Assembly (NCBI GenBank): GCA_024636215.1
Contig: JAGXHL010000083.1
Location: 1-6,125, forward strand
Direction: 5' to 3'
Origin: Deltaproteobacteria bacterium
GTDB taxonomy: Bacteria > Desulfobacterota > Desulfuromonadia > Desulfuromonadales > BM103
DNA: 6,125 bases
The translations under genes and the position numbers were made by a program. Below, piece after piece: positions 5,268-6,125 of the stretch (the first letter of the stretch is position 1; each line of letters starts with the position of its first letter). Under the pieces are notes generated by a model. That model worked only from the letters and a program-made list of their open reading frames with translations, ran no database searches and was not told the DNA's origin.

Positions 5268-6068
5268 ATGAAACAAGTAAAATATCTGATCGCCTGTCTA
5301 CTGGCACTCTGTGTGCTCCTGCCCGGCCTGGCCACAGCGGACACCCTCGACGACATTCTTGAGCGCGGTACCCTGCGCGTCGGCATGGAGCCTGGTTACA
5401 TGCCCTTTGAAATGACCAACAAAAGGGGTGAGATCGTCGGTTTCGACGTCGATATGGCCAAACGTATGGCAAAGGCCATGGGCGTCGAATTAGAGCTGGT
5501 CAGCACTGCATGGGACGGCATTATTCCGGCCCTGATCACCAAGAAATTCGACATCATCATGAGCGGCATGACCCTGACCCAGGAACGCAACATGAAGATC
5601 GGCTTTGCCACGCCTTATATTGTTATTGGCCAGAGTATTCTGGTTGACAAGAAACTGGCCGGCGAAATCAAATCTTACAAGGATCTGAATAACAAAAAGT
5701 ACAAGGTCGCCTCAAAACTCGGCACCACCGGTGAGCAGGCCACCAAGCGTATGATTCCTAACGCAACTTACATTTCTTTCGAGACCGAGCAGGAAGGCGT
5801 CATGGACCTGCTGAACGGCAAGATCGACGCTTTCGTCTACGACCTTCCCTTCAACGCCATCGCTTTTGCTGAAAAGGGCCAGGAAAAACTTGTTTTACTC
5901 GACGAACCTTTCACTTATGAGCCTCTGGCCTGGGCCGTCAACAAAGACAACTTCAATCTTGTCAACTGGCTGAACAACTTTCTGGTTCAAACCAAAAATG
6001 ATGGAACCTACGACAAAATTTACGCTAAGTGGTTCCTCAGTGACGAGTGGCTTAAAGACCTTCAGTAA
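5268..6068 (+). CDS. Family-3 periplasmic solute-binding protein (polar amino acid ABC transporter type)
   Basis: This 266-residue secreted protein should capture a polar amino acid or similar small solute in the periplasm and deliver it to an ABC permease. Residues 1-24 are a signal peptide (KQVK start, long hydrophobic core, likely cleavage after ATA). GFDVDMAKRMAKAM (58-71) matches the family-3 signature. Ligand-site features are SGMTLTQER (99-107), whose Arg107 would bind the carboxylate; GTTGEQAT (152-159); and YDLP (191-194), where Asp192 would bind the amino group. The length is normal for the family. LIAC at 7-10 resembles a lipobox but is too close to the N-terminus, so I favour a soluble rather than lipid-anchored form. 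No permease or ATPase gene lies within the 57 bases that follow, and a hairpin sits there, so the partner is either further right or elsewhere. The exact ligand cannot be told from the sequence. Confidence 0.93.
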   Translation: MKQVKYLIACLLALCVLLPGLATADTLDDILERGTLRVGMEPGYMPFEMTNKRGEIVGFDVDMAKRMAKAMGVELELVSTAWDGIIPALITKKFDIIMSGMTLTQERNMKIGFATPYIVIGQSILVDKKLAGEIKSYKDLNNKKYKVASKLGTTGEQATKRMIPNATYISFETEQEGVMDLLNGKIDAFVYDLPFNAIAFAEKGQEKLVLLDEPFTYEPLAWAVNKDNFNLVNWLNNFLVQTKNDGTYDKIYAKWFLSDEWLKDLQ

Positions 6069-6085
6069 TATGAGCCGACGACAAG

Positions 6086-6118
6086 GGCGAGGCCGTTGCT
6101 TTTCAGAACAGCCCCGCC
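6086..6118 (+). terminator. Long imperfect hairpin after the solute-binding protein gene, possible terminator
   Basis: GGCGAGGC (6086-6093) pairs with GCCCCGCC (6111-6118) with one A-C mismatch. Inside, GTT (6095-6097) pairs with AAC (6107-6109), giving a stem of about ten pairs in all. The bases after it are ATATTTC, and the window ends there, so a full T run cannot be judged. It begins 17 bases after the stop codon, as expected for a terminator or for a 3' stabilising hairpin between a binding-protein gene and its permease. Confidence 0.5.
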
Positions 6119-6125
6119 ATATTTC

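Noticed and set aside
5289..5298. Lipobox-like LIAC at residues 7-10 of the solute-binding protein.
   Set aside because: Only six residues precede it, which leaves no room for a hydrophobic core; the better reading is signal peptidase I cleavage after residue 24.
6070..6125. ATG at 6070 opening a frame to the window edge (MSRRQGRGRCF...), as the start of a permease.
   Set aside because: No Shine-Dalgarno sequence stands before it, the translation is unlike a permease N-terminus, and it coincides with the hairpin arms. It cannot be fully excluded because the window ends.
1..6125. CRISPR arrays, tRNA/rRNA genes, insertion sequences, phage genes or a defence system.
   Set aside because: Reading both strands showed no regularly spaced repeats, cloverleaf-like sequence, transposase or integrase motif, or nuclease/toxin domain. 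The intergenic gaps are all under 150 bases.

Overview
The window is ordinary, dense bacterial chromosome of moderate GC content (roughly 50-55% by eye). It carries Gram-negative hallmarks: a periplasmic TesA-type esterase next to a YbbA/YbbP-type ABC system, and a cleavable signal peptide on a family-3 solute-binding protein. The protein sequences look proteobacterial. A deltaproteobacterial origin (Desulfuromonas/Geobacter-like) is my impression from the style of the proteins, not something the sequence proves. I see no phage, insertion sequence, CRISPR, rRNA or tRNA.

Layout: (a) 1-221, minus strand: the N-terminal part of a TesA-type SGNH esterase, cut by the window edge. (b) 232-3425, plus strand: a two-gene operon for an ABC exporter-like complex, with a YbbA-type ATPase followed by a YbbP-type FtsX/MacB-fold permease that overlaps it by 3 bases. 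This is the same arrangement as the divergent tesA / ybbA-ybbP locus of E. coli. (c) 3426-3516: a short convergent gap with overlapping inverted repeats. (d) 3517-4907, minus strand: a single-domain rhodanese and, upstream of it, a ten-helix EamA/DMT-type transporter, possibly cotranscribed. (e) 4908-5052: a divergent regulatory gap with a plausible extended -10 promoter and a small inverted repeat. (f) 5053-5208, plus strand: a 51-residue four-cysteine zinc-ribbon protein that is easy to miss because of its size. (g) 5268-6068, plus strand: a secreted family-3 amino-acid-type solute-binding protein, followed by a long imperfect hairpin at the right edge. No permease or ATPase partner for it is visible.

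Functionally, the left half is the conserved esterase plus ABC complex module, thought to act on hydrophobic or lipid-like molecules in the envelope. The right half is a loose group: sulfur-transfer or redox rhodanese, metabolite export, a small probable zinc protein, and polar solute capture. The most noteworthy points are the unusually tight divergent tesA/ybbA start region, the small zinc-ribbon gene, and a 15-bp exact repeat shared by two intergenic gaps. I found no convincing new multi-gene system here.
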